A stretch of DNA of 64,000 nucleotides, from positions 21,045,395-21,109,394 of the forward strand of contig ML681998.1 in the NCBI GenBank assembly GCA_007922195.1. Direction: 5' to 3'. The notes below the pieces were generated by a model. The model was not told the DNA's origin and searched no databases. It was given only the letters and a program-made list of their open reading frames with translations. This document shows positions 12,793-22,511 of the stretch, in pieces. Numbering within the stretch: the first letter of the stretch is position 1; the number at the start of each line of letters is the position of its first letter. Source of the DNA: Podocnemis expansa. Taxonomy: Eukaryota > Chordata > Testudines > Podocnemididae. The position numbers and the translations under genes are program-made.

Positions 12793-13300
12793 GTGGGCTA
12801 GATTCACAAAGGGATATAGGTACAGTCGTTTAGCCACTAAAATCACAAACATGTGAATACCGAAGGTGCCCAAGATTCCTACTCAAATGCCACCATACCT
12901 CGGAAGTGCCTAAATTAATCTGGCACCCGTATTTTTGCAGTAAAAGTTCCTTAGGTGCCTGTGGTTCTGCCTCTGAGCATATGCACTGCTGCCCCTCTCT
13001 AGCATCCAGATGCCTGTCTCCTTTCTAAACTCCAGTGCAGTTCCCAAACTGAGGGAAGACAAGTGTTCTGCCGCCTAACTCACTTGCGGTGCCCAGTCTA
13101 GGTAAGTATGCTCTGAGTATGCCTAATTCCAGATAAACTGGGGAAGTAAAAGGAGATGGCTACCTTCCCTTACAACTTTAGTCCACTGATTAAAGTATTC
13201 ATCTAGAACATGGGAGAAAAGTGGTTCAGGGCTCTGCCCAGCTTTCTCCCTGATGAGCAGAAGTGGCCTTCCACTTGCCAGGTCAGGGCAGCAATGCAGG
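12793..13300. mobile_element. Foldback-type composite with tRNA-like core (left part)
   Basis: The stretch starts with AGATTCACAAAGGGATATAG, then has several 'gtgcc/ggcac' blocks (for example GAAGGTGCCCAAGATTCCTA and AAGTGCCTAAATTAATCTGG). At 13185-13260 it has a worn tRNA-like segment (GTATTCATCTAGAACATGGG, then GTGGTTCAGGGCTCTGCCC). The same order, a 'gattcacaaa' end followed by a tRNA-like core, recurs at 56.4-57.2 kb, which is why I treat it as one element. Boundaries are approximate. The type of mobility (DNA transposon or RNA-mediated) is unknown. Confidence 0.45.
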
Positions 13301-14630
13301 GCTATGGAATATCCTTTTTTTGAGAAGTGTTTCTATAGGTGCTCCAGTGTAGGTTGTTAGAGTCCCTGTGCTGCTAATCAGAGAAATTTGATAGAAGTCT
13401 GTGTTGGTCCTGCACATGCACTATGTCTCCTCCTGCTGAATCATCAGTCTAGCCTGCCTCTGCAAAGTAACCATTCTCAGAACCTTCTCAACTGCCCTTG
13501 GCTAGGGATGAGATGTTTGGCTGTCCGTCAACAGGTTGTTAAATTCCCTTTTCAACTGTTCATTTTTACTTTGCAAATCTTCTAATTTGCTTATATGATC
13601 ATTTATTTGACTTTTTGGGGGAAGGGAGGAACAAAGAAAGAAAAAGAAAAAGCCTGTTTGTATGTTGATCCCAGTGGGGGTGAGATGCTGGGTGTTGGGG
13701 TGGGGAAATGGTTCCCCTGAACAAAGGTATGTCCACCCTCTTTGGGCTTCAAGAATTGTCACACTTGCAGCAAGGCACTCCCAGTGCATTTGCTGTCTGG
13801 GTGAGAGTAACAACTAAAGTAAATGCTCCCTCTGCTGACAACTTTCACCAGGGCTTCAGAAAGACACAGTGCTTTGCCGGAAGATCATCTTCATGGAGGA
13901 AGTTCTCCTACAACAGCCATCAGGGGCATGAGTCTTCCCTGCATCAAGGGATAGTGGGTCAAAATGGTGGCCAGGGGATTTCTCTAATAAATGGAGGAAA
14001 AGAGCTGGGTGCCCCCTTAGTGAATCCTGGGAGAACTAAAAACAACCTCTATCTTGCTGATATGCTTGACACTGAGACAATCAAGTGCCCATGCCTCTCT
14101 GCAACTGTCCAGCACTGCCAGTAAGCCCAAGGACCCTTTGGGAATGAGCACCAAAGCTGCAGCCTACAAGGACAGCTATCAAAAGATGCTTAAAGTATGA
14201 CTAGATATTGATACCTCCAGCAACACCAGTCCATTTGGAGGTGGAAAGGTGGGAATGGGCAAGGTCCCTGTCATTAGCACTGCCACTGGGGCAGTCAATA
14301 CTGACACAGTTCCAATAGTTTGAAGACCAGATGGTCTTAGAGGACTCCAACTCTCTGTGCCCTGGTCCTGGAGCTCTGGAACCAGGCCATATTTGCTCAA
14401 GTAGAAATTCCCCTCAGCCATATCTTAGATCTTGCCTACTGTTGTCAAGTGAGTGAACAGAAAGTGAGTGAGATGAGGCTTCTATTCATTCAGCCCTATA
14501 TCAACAGGGTCCAGGCATATAGGGCCAGATGGCACAACCACCATCTTGGTACTGGCACCTACTGGCACTTTGACTAAGCCCTAGGCCACCGCAGTGAGCA
14601 TAGACTCATTGTCACAGTCCCGTCCTGTTT
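13301..14630. other. GC-richer stretch, origin not recognised
   Basis: Composition is clearly less AT-rich than the flanking intron. The + frame 13708-14124 (138 aa, ATG to TAA) is one of the longest uninterrupted frames of the window, but I recognise no domain. On the + strand near 14342-14440 a frame reading LCALVLELWNQAIFAQ vaguely resembles the RNase H region of DIRS/Gypsy-like elements, which would fit decayed retroelement sequence next to the CR1/DIRS nest. That reading is weak. Confidence 0.35.
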
Positions 14631-14636
14631 CTATCA

Positions 14637-16612
14637 TTGAGTCCAGTTCCTCTGCACCAAACAACCCCATTAATCCATCCCTGACAGATGTTTGTTTAAC
14701 TTGTTCTTAAAACCCTCCAAAGGAGGAGATTCTACAACTAGCTGAGGCAACTTATTCCAGTGTTTAATGGCTCTGACAGTTAGGACAAGAAGCAATGGAC
14801 TTAAATTACAGCAAGGGAGGTTCAGCCTAGACATTAGGAAAAAATTCCTATCATCTGTCATTAAAGAGAAGGCTTTTGCTCCTCCTTCCTCATAACCTTT
14901 TAGGTATTTCAAAACTGTTATCATATCCCCTCTGTCTCCTTTTTTCTAGAATAAACAAACCCAGCTCTTTCAATCTTCCATTGTAGGTCAAATGTTCTGG
15001 ACTTCTAATAATTTTTGTTGCCCTTCTCTGGACTTTCTTCAGTTTCTCCATCCTTTTTTGCAGTGAGGTGCCCAGAACTGGACACAATACTCAAGATGAG
15101 GCCTAATCAGTGCAGAGTAGAGTGGAAGAGTCAATTCTTGTATCTTGCTCACAATACTCATGTTCAGGGGTTAATAAATAATCCTGGGTACCCTGGGCCC
15201 CCCTCAGCAGGTCTGGGGGCCCCCCTCATGTGAGTCTGGGCCCCCATCATGTGCCCCAGCCTCCAGTATCCATTCTCCTGTCCCCAGTATTCCCCAGCTC
15301 CCAATATCCACTCCCCTGTCCCCAGTACCCACCCCCAATGCGAGTCGGGCTCCCCCAGCACTTACTGGCAGCTGTGCTCTGGGCCAGGAGACAATCCCGT
15401 CTCAAAGCACAGCCTGCACGTGCGCAGGGGAGCCAGGCATCTCCTCCCCCCGCTTACCAGAATGTGGCAGAACGTTGTTCCGGGCCCTGCTATTTTTAGG
15501 GGCTCAGCGTTCAGGCCGCTAAAAATAGAAAATGGAACCAGAACACTGGATTCTGGGGCCCAGTGTTTTAAAATGGTGCACCCTGGAATGCAGCGTTTTG
15601 GCTCCATTTTTTTTAGGGGGCCCATCACACTGAGCCCCTTAAAATAGTGGGCCCTGGAACTGTGTTCTGCTGTATGCTGGCATACTTCAATTCCTGCTCC
15701 CGTTAACGCACCCCACAATGGCTTTTTTGCAACATTATTACACATGTTCGGCTTGTGATGCACTATTATACCCAGATCCCTTTCTGCAGTACTTCTTTTT
15801 AGGCAGTCATTATCCATTTTGTATGCATGCAATGGGTTGCTCAACCCTAAGGAGAGTACTTGGCACTTACATTTATTGAATTTCATTCTGTTTATCTCAC
15901 ACCATTGCACCAGTTTTTGCAAATCATTTTGAATTGTAAACCTATCCTTCAAAGCACTTGCAACCTCTCCCAGCTTGGTGTCATCTGCAAACTTGATAAG
16001 TTGGCTCTCTGTGCTATCATCCAAGTTATTGATAAAATTGAACAAAACCTGACCCAGGACAAAGCCCTGCGGTGCCCCACTCGTTGTCTCCAGCCTGAAT
16101 GTGAACCCTTGATAACTACTTTTGGGGAGTGGTTATCCAACCAGTTTTTCACCCATCTTATAGTAGTTTCATCTAGTTTGTACCTCCCCAGTTTATTAAG
16201 ATGTGAGACAGTATCAAATGCCTTGCTAAAGTCTAGATATACCATATCTACTGCTTCCCCTCTATCCATAAGGTTCATTACCACATCATAGAAAGCTATC
16301 AAGTTGGTTTGACATGATTTTGTTTTTGACAAATGCATGCTGACTACCCCTAAGCACCTGATTCTCTTCTAGATTCTCTTCAACTCCTTAATTATCTGTT
16401 CCATTATTTTTCCTGGTACAGAGGTTAAACTGACTGGTCTATAATTCCCTGGGTTGCTCTTATTTCCTCCTTAGTAGATGGGCACTGTATTTGCCCTTTT
16501 CCAGTCCTCTGGGACCTCACCTATCTTCCATGATTTCTCAGAGATAATAGCTAATGGCTCCGATATCTCGTGAGTCAACTCCTTGAGTACTCTAGGGCGT
16601 ATATGGGATCCC
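14637..16612 (-). mobile_element. CR1 LINE copy B, truncated and interrupted
   Basis: On the minus strand the RT domain reads, from the high-coordinate side, VDMVYLDFSKAFDTVSHLNK, then RWVKNWLDN, then after a frameshift the FADDTKLG active-site block near 15980-15991, followed by KFNKCKCQVLSLG. The thumb and 3' region lie at 14640-15165. The last ATTCTATG-type terminus is not preserved near 14637. The CR1 is interrupted by a GC-rich insert at about 15165-15690 (separate entry) and its 5' side stops abruptly at about 16612, where DIRS-like sequence starts. The copy is inactive. Confidence 0.85.
15165..15690. mobile_element. GC-rich insertion inside CR1 copy B
   Basis: The CR1 is continuous on either side (TTGCTCACAATACTC at 15146 on the left, CCCGTTAACGCACCCCACAA at 15701 on the right), with about 520 bp of foreign GC-rich sequence between. 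The insert has a tandem, imperfect 'ccagtatcc-ctcccctgtcccc' motif at 15260-15340 and several 'tttttaggggc'/'ttttaaaatgg' blocks at 15490-15660. ATACTCATGTTCAG and ATACTTCAATTCC at the edges may be a degraded target duplication. I do not recognise the family. Confidence 0.55.
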
Positions 16613-16979
16613 TGGGCAACCAGCATTGGAAGCACCATGTCTGGCCCAGGGTCTCTCCAGACATGTTACGTTGGCCAAAGCACCTGAAACCTCAGCTGAG
16701 GACATAAAAGACCTAGAAGGGAAGGTGCAGGAAGAGGCTGTACATCATTCCATATCCTTCTCATCCTCCAATGAGGCAATCATGCTATCACCACCACCTG
16801 TGGCTGATGATTTTAGACTCTTCCAAGAAATGGCAAACAAGGTAGCTGACACTCTCCATATACTTCTGGAGAAGGTAAAGGATGCTCACTGTGAACTGAT
16901 AAACATCTTATATGCCTCAGCTACCTCCAAAATTGCCCTACTGGTTAATCAGGCCAATCTAGACCTAACAAGTGTGTAA

Positions 16980-17790
16980 GGCCAGGGAAGGCTTAGCTTC
17001 ACTTGACAGCCAGGCTGGCTGCACCCAGACTCCATCCCCTTCTGCTCAGTTGCATGGGCTTGGCGGCAGCAGCAGCAAGCAGTCTTAGCTGGCCTGACCT
17101 CTCTGCTGAAGAGATGCAGGCTGGCAGCCATTCCAGCAGTGGGCCAGGCGGGCCAGGCCAGTGCTGTCATGTGATGTAGGCCTCTGGCAGTCCAGGGATG
17201 TTCTGGATCTTGGGACGGACTTGCCAGTCTGTGTGTGTGTGTGGGGGGGGGGTGATGCTCAGGTAAGATGGTGCTATAGTTTTGGGTGGGGTTTGCAGTT
17301 CTCTGGGGGCTGATGCTTAGACTAGCAGTGTTTCTGGGGCTCAGGTGGTCTGAGCAGTCTAGAGCCAGGGTAGGTTCATAGGCCAGCTATCCACAGGCAA
17401 ATCTGGGGGTGGAAGGGTGGGGTGGGTATACTGAGGGCTGGTAGAGCTCTGGGGCTGGGGCAGGCTGGTCAGTATCAGCCTGGGAGTGGGGTGCACTGGC
17501 AGCACTCCAGGAGCAAGGGGCATTCAGGCTGGTGGTCCCATTCAAGGAGTTGGGGTGGATCAATGAGTCTGGGGCTGGGTAACACTGGAGCGTGGACTCC
17601 AGGGACACTTGGGCTGCCCACTACTTGTACTTGGGTTCTCCAGTTCTGAGGTCACCTGACTAGTCTGGCTAGTGTGCACAGGTGTCAGGGCTGGGACTGT
17701 GAAGAGGAGGTGGAAGGAGAGAGGCTGTGGGTGGGAGTGGGTGGGCCAGGGGCTAGTTGCCTGTAATAGGTGGTTCACAAATCACCTGTG
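16980..17790. mobile_element. About 0.8-kb GC-rich insertion inside DIRS copy 1
   Basis: The gag frame is readable up to about 16960 and resumes at about 17795, with about 0.8 kb of GC-rich, G-biased sequence between. The insert contains GGCAGCAGCAGCAAGC and a (GT)6 G10 run at 17230-17252. It begins near AAGGCCAGGGAAGG and ends near CCTGACCTGG, but I could not establish terminal repeats or a target duplication. Family unknown. Confidence 0.5.
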
Positions 17791-18499
17791 CCTGACCTGG
17801 AAGCAGACAGACAAAAAATATTGTGTCCCCGTTAAGAACTATGTTTCTTTTCATCCACTCCACCATGCAGTTGTGGTGGCTTCGGTCAATTCCTGGGGTT
17901 GTCTAGAGACATGCTATTTGACTGATACTTGAAGTGCCTTTTCAGCAGAAAGGCATGCACGTAAGCCTTCGTCCAGTTTAGAATTGTCAACTACCAAGCA
18001 CTACTGGCAACGTAGGACTACACCAATTATAGACTCAATGACTTTATCAAGAAATTGCAGAAGCCTCTTGGGATATTTTTAAGGCTGTCATCCAAAAGAG
18101 ACGTGGTGGCAAAGATGACCCTGTAGTCAGCACTCTATAGCTGTGGTGATGAGCAAACATCCCCTAGACTTTCCATTGCAGAAAGATGTAAAGGCACAGC
18201 TATGTCAGCCCAAAGGCTTTCCATGCACGTCTCAAACTTTGTTATGGTGCTGCCTATGATTCCTCTGGACTCAATCCATATACATTTTATGAGATTGATT
18301 TCCTCATCTGTTTCCCATCTCAAAGATGCGTAGAGCTGTGACATGGGCATCCGTCCATAACTTCAGAAAACATTTGTGATTACTGGAAGTTCAGATTTTG
18401 ATGCTGTCTTTGACTCCACAGTGCTATCAGTGGTGCCCAGCTCAACTCCAGAGTCCCAGCCTTCTTAAAGAGGTGTTGCTCAGCAGTCATCTACAGGGA

Positions 18500-18865
18500 A
18501 TCACCGACACAGACACTGCTCGAAGAAGTCATCACTCATTTTGTGCAGTAATATTTCTTTGAGATGCATATCCCTGTGGGGTCTTCCCTGCCTGCCCTCC
18601 TCACCTGTACTTCAGAAGTCTTATGACTCTCTGTAGTAGAGAAGGAATTGAGAACAGTGAGCTATTGTGCTCTGGCCAGCTGTGTGGCTCAATATGAGGA
18701 GAAACAGCGCCTAATAGGCCCATGGGCTCAATAGACACTTATCAAAATTATTTGATCTGGAGCACCGAGATGTAGACAATCTAGAGTGGAGCACCCATAG
18801 GAGAACACATCTAGAAGAAATATTGTTACTAAACAGGGTCAGTAACTTCTTTATTTGACTTGGGG
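18500..18865. repeat. Terminal repeats of DIRS copy 1, inverted pair
   Basis: CTGCTCGAAGAAGTCATCAC followed by TTTGTGCAGTAATATTTCTT (18516 on) is mirrored by AACACATCTAGAAGAAATAT and GTTACTAAACAGGGTCAGTA at 18808-18855. Inverted terminal repeats are characteristic of DIRS elements. About 150 bp of intervening sequence lies between. The right copy marks the 3' edge of the element. Confidence 0.6.
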
Positions 18866-18894
18866 TGCCTTCAGTCTCTATTTGTAAATAATTA

Positions 18895-19200
18895 GTCATT
18901 GGAGTAGGGGACTTTATCCTGGATGAGTGTTCTAACCACCAGCTACAGAGTCATTCTCATGCATAGTCTCTATCTTTCTCCTGTTGGCCCAATGACTTTA
19001 TGGTTGTTAATTCCAAGTGGAACGGCTTCAACAGGAGAGGCTGAAGGATATCTACATCAGACTGTCTCATGGTCCAATGGCTAGGGCATTCAGCTGAGAG
19101 ATGGAATAACGCTCTTGAGATTCCTCCTCCTTATCATGCAGGCAGAGGAGGGGATTTGAACTGGTGCTCTCTTACATCGCACATAAATAACCTAAATAGT
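18895..19200. mobile_element. tRNA-like foldback element
   Basis: Three tRNA-like segments lie in alternating orientation: an inverted one with GAGTGTTCTAACCACCAGCT (18926), a forward one with A-box-like TGGTCCAATGGCTAGGGCAT (19070), and an inverted one with GGGATTTGAACTGG (19151), the complement of a B box (GTTCAAATCCC). No segment folds into a full functional tRNA. The arrangement matches other copies at 56.6-56.9 kb. Confidence 0.55.
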
Positions 19201-19450
19201 AGACTAAAAATTGGAGGGAAGGGTCTTTGTCCATACCTACCATGCCTATTTGAGAGGTTTCAGAAGGTTTGCAAGATCATACCATATATTGATATTCACT
19301 AATTGTTCAGAGGTTTAGATGTTGAATAATATCTTTTTTTTTTCTCTCTCTCTATTGTGTAACATGGGTTCGCATACACACACGTGCTTACGGAGATTCT
19401 ATCTGGGTGTCATAGAAATTATTTAAGTGTGATGTGTGTCTTTTTTTCAG

Positions 19451-19552
19451 GTGATGAAGAGGGCAGTCAGGAGACAGCAGAGTCAGATGCTGATGCACAG
19501 TCAGAGAAACCAGGACAGCTCATTGTGGAGACAGATGACTGGGATGGGCCAG
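19451..19552 (+). CDS. ZFPM2: ZFPM2 (FOG2) exon 3
   Basis: This is a 102-bp exon between a TTTTTTTCAG acceptor and a GTAGGA donor. The first two bases (GT) join the G left by exon 2 to make Gly67. 33 residues follow, starting [20 protein letters not shown] and ending in TDDWDGP, and the last G starts a split Gly codon, so the exon is phase 1-1. The ETDDWDGPG end matches the ZFPM2 sequence directly before the ELEVFQ segment encoded by exon 4. Twelve of 33 residues are acidic. Relative to remembered human ZFPM2 there are a few conservative changes (D to E, Ile to Ser, Gly to Ala) and no stop or frameshift. The frame is continuous with exon 2 across a 19.1-kb intron, which supports both calls. 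The exon 4 sequence was not found downstream. Confidence 0.95.
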
Positions 19553-22430
19553 GTAGGAGAATCTGAGTGAAAATCCAGAGTAAATAACTTCCAAAATGGA
19601 GACTCAGATTATTTTCCTCATGTTTTTAGTAAGTAGAGCCAATGTTGCATTGCTTTGTCCATAGAAAAGACTACCTATGTTCATGTGGTACCTTGGGATA
19701 TATACAGATAAGTGCTGAAGAGAAAATGCTTCGTCAGTCATCAATCCTATACATATTCATCTTGCATGAAAATTATACAGAAGTCTCATGATATTGTTTC
19801 TACAAATTAAAAATGTTATTCCTTAGCATTTTGAGCATTAAATGCAGGATTGGAATTCCAAAAAGGATCTGTTGCTATCTGTGTCTGGTAGTGGTTCTCT
19901 GTTCTGCTTTGTATTCTGTGGCCAAAAATCTAGTCCTAAACTGAGCTTAAATTTAGCAGCATATTGAGCTTAACTAATGGATATGGCTGTCAATGATGTT
20001 TTCAAGGACTTTTCTTATCAGTTTTCATTTGATATAAATAATTTAACACACCTTGGTCATTGACTTCAGAGTTAAGAGCGAAACCTTCTGAATGTGATCA
20101 ATAAACTGTAAGAGCTTCACGTGTGAACAGAAATTTGTAGTAACATTTTCTGTTATGAATGGTAATTACATTGCAAATAAAAATATTAGAGTAATATTAG
20201 GCTTTATTACAGTTCCATGTGTATGTGAAAGAGCATGCCAAACCAGCCATTAATTGTAAATAGGTAAAACTTGGTTTGTGTTTTTAAAGATGCATAAAAA
20301 TAAAGGCCCAGGTCCTTATAGTCCTCACTTTGGAAGACATGAAGTTTAATTCAGTGGATTTTTTTAAGCTATGGGCAGCAGACTTTATCTCCAAATAATT
20401 CTATTTAAAATATTTCTTCAGTGCTAAGAGCACTACATGTATTTGAGGCCAAACATATGCTTGTAGTAGCCATGTTTCTAAACAGAACATTTCCCCTTAA
20501 AAGGATGAGCATAAGAGAAGAGAGCTATGAAAGTATTCTAATAATAATTTATAATGCAATAACACTTTTCATTAGGAAAAAATTCCTATATTTCAATCAC
20601 ATTGTCATCCTTGATTGAATTTGCAACTTACTCTGTGCTATGCATGAAGAGGAGAACTCCTGTGATAATTTTCTGAAACCAGCAGCTGGAAAATACAATG
20701 CAGACAAAAATGAAGATACAGGCTATCTTTATATTATTATGTCACTTATAAAGTTGTTAATGATATACACAAATGTGTATATTCTGTACAAAGCTATGCT
20801 GTACCATATAAAACAAGATTTGGTGTTAAAATGTATTACAGTAAATATAAAATTTAATGAAAATCTTTTGAAAAAGAACTTCTAGCTTCTTTAGTTTTTA
20901 AGATTGTCATTGTTATATTAAATTTATTCCCTTTAACACAGGAATAAAACGTCTCTTGAGAACCATAAGTTTTGTGATTTTTTTTTGGTTGCTATTTTAT
21001 TTTTAAAGCAAAATGAATGTACTTAAGAATATAATTTCTTTTATTGGTGGTGGTTTTAGTATGTGAACTGAACTGATGTGTAGTGACCTTTTGAGTGGGT
21101 ATTTTTTCAGTGACAGAAAGTAAAGGGTTTTGTTTTTTGTTAAGAAAACTATTACATTGATGCTGCTTGATATTTGTCCTGGATGTTGAGGGAGAAAATA
21201 CATTTCTTGACTAAAAGTATAGTAATGTACTGCATGTGGAGAATTAATATAAGGAAACTCCTTTTTGTTGTTAGAGGAGTGATTCTAATAAGTTTAAAAA
21301 AAAAAAGGCAATAGCAGATTATTCCCAAATGTGCAATAGAGGAAAAAATGAAAATAGTTCATCCTTGTACAATTTCTCAGTAAATCTAGTGTTCATGAAA
21401 TTCACTGGCTTGAAAATGCTGGAGAATGGCATCTTTGGTTATTTGAAAATTATGTACCAGAAGAGCATAAGAAAAGCAAGTGCAAATTCTCTACATTTCT
21501 CCCCAGTGTGCTTCTGTCTTTTCTTAGAGAATCCTCCTCTTGGAGTTATAGGGTGGCATAATTCCATTACCTGTTCAATCCTTGATTTCTTCACTGAGAT
21601 TCAGGTTGTCAGTAGTACCAATTGTGATGATGCATTATGTGATAACAGCGGCTATCCATTGGATCTGGATTGTGATAATCAAGGGCTACAGAACAACCAT
21701 TAACTGGTATTTTATTTTGACCTAGGCTGAATTTAAAAAAGGAAAAAAACAAAAATGGTTCCTTCCTTTGTTTCAGTGATGCTACTGTGATTTATAGGCT
21801 CCTCAGTTGCAAGGGGAGTTGGGCTCTAAGATATTTATTAATAAACTTAAAATCAAGGATAGATCCAAACCTAAACTGTAAATCTGAAAGTGAATATTTT
21901 GTCTTTTTCTCTAATTTTTTTCTTCATGAAATTGTGCCAATGTGCCCAGAGACTTGTGCAGTTGGGTGCAATTTTATAATTTTTAAAAAAATTAATTTTC
22001 TTCTAAATGTGGGGCAGCTCCAGCTTAGGTTTTTCTTTCAGCTCACAGTATCATTCACTCCACTGACTGTAAAACAGCTTCAGGGGAGCCATCTTGTATA
22101 AATGTATGTGTGTATTAACACTTTTTTCTCTATATAATGTTAGAAGTATTTACGTTTTAATTAACAGAGAACTTTCTGCAAATCGGGGGGCTAGAGCAGA
22201 TGGACTGTGCCCTGGAGGCTGTCAGACAAGGGCAGGTTTCTTTATTTTGTGCACACTATCATGCAGCCTTATCTCAAACCTTTCTTTCTTCTACTTTGGA
22301 CATAGACTTCAGGACTGAATCCTGCTTCCATTAAAGTTAATGGCAAAAGTATCAGGATCAGACATAGTTTGGGGAGCATGATTGGGCATTAGGCATGGAA
22401 AATTTTACATAAAGATTTTCCCAAAGGTAG
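19553..22430. other. AT-rich intron start with no recognised repeat
   Basis: The first 2.9 kb of intron 3 holds no mobile element that I recognise, unlike the 5 kb before exon 3. Reading frames at 20421-20618, 20640-20885 and 21329-21703 are AT-driven and have no domain. The stretch could hold conserved regulatory sequence, but I have no alignment to show it. Confidence 0.5.
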
Positions 22431-22449
22431 TGCGTGCGTGTGTGCGTGC

Positions 22450-22507
<58 letters not shown>
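22431..22507 (+). repeat. Compound microsatellite (GTGC)n(GA)n
   Basis: An imperfect GTGCGTGCGTGTGTGCGTGC block (about 24 bp) passes directly into about 54 bp of uninterrupted GA/AG dinucleotide (to 22507). The GA part has no interruption, which suggests recent expansion and a likely length polymorphism. Confidence 0.95.

Positions 22508-22511
<4 letters not shown>

Larger units (their letters stand above)
16612..18865 (+). mobile_element. DIRS-like retrotransposon copy 1, internally deleted
   Basis: DIRS elements encode a gag-like protein, reverse transcriptase/RNase H and a tyrosine recombinase. The gag-like part has PPPVADDFRLFQEM (DDFRLFQEM at 16806-16832) and, past an insert, TDKKYCVPVKNYVSFHP (about 17800-17860) and NYQALLAT*DYTNYR (about 17985-18030). 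This order matches reptile DIRS gag proteins that resemble the LAP2-alpha domain, as I remember them. A recombinase C-terminal tail, SSDFDAVFDSTVLSVVPSST, is readable at 18388-18468 and ends in TAA. The RT and RNase H are missing. Terminal-repeat sequence follows at 18500-18865. Stops and frameshifts show it is dead. Confidence 0.72.
339..19450 (+). other. ZFPM2: ZFPM2 intron 2
   Basis: This is a complete intron of about 19.1 kb from donor GTAATC (339) to acceptor TTTTTTTCAG (19441-19450). The first 14 kb is mostly AT-rich unique sequence with one CR1, one SINE and scattered palindromic repeats. The last 5 kb is a nest of CR1, DIRS-like and tRNA-like foldback material. The exon 3 acceptor lies only about 250 bp beyond the last recognisable repeat. 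No additional exon with ZFPM2 similarity is seen inside. Confidence 0.9.

Noticed and set aside
15362..16045. 227-aa minus-strand frame, the longest in the window
   Set aside because: It is a chimera: CR1 RT sequence at the start runs into the GC-rich insert. Not a gene.
18926..19165. Functional tRNA genes
   Set aside because: A and B boxes are split between opposite strands and no cloverleaf forms.
20640..20885. Small AT-rich frame as an extra ZFPM2 exon
   Set aside because: No similarity to ZFPM2, no flanking acceptor and donor in a compatible phase 1.
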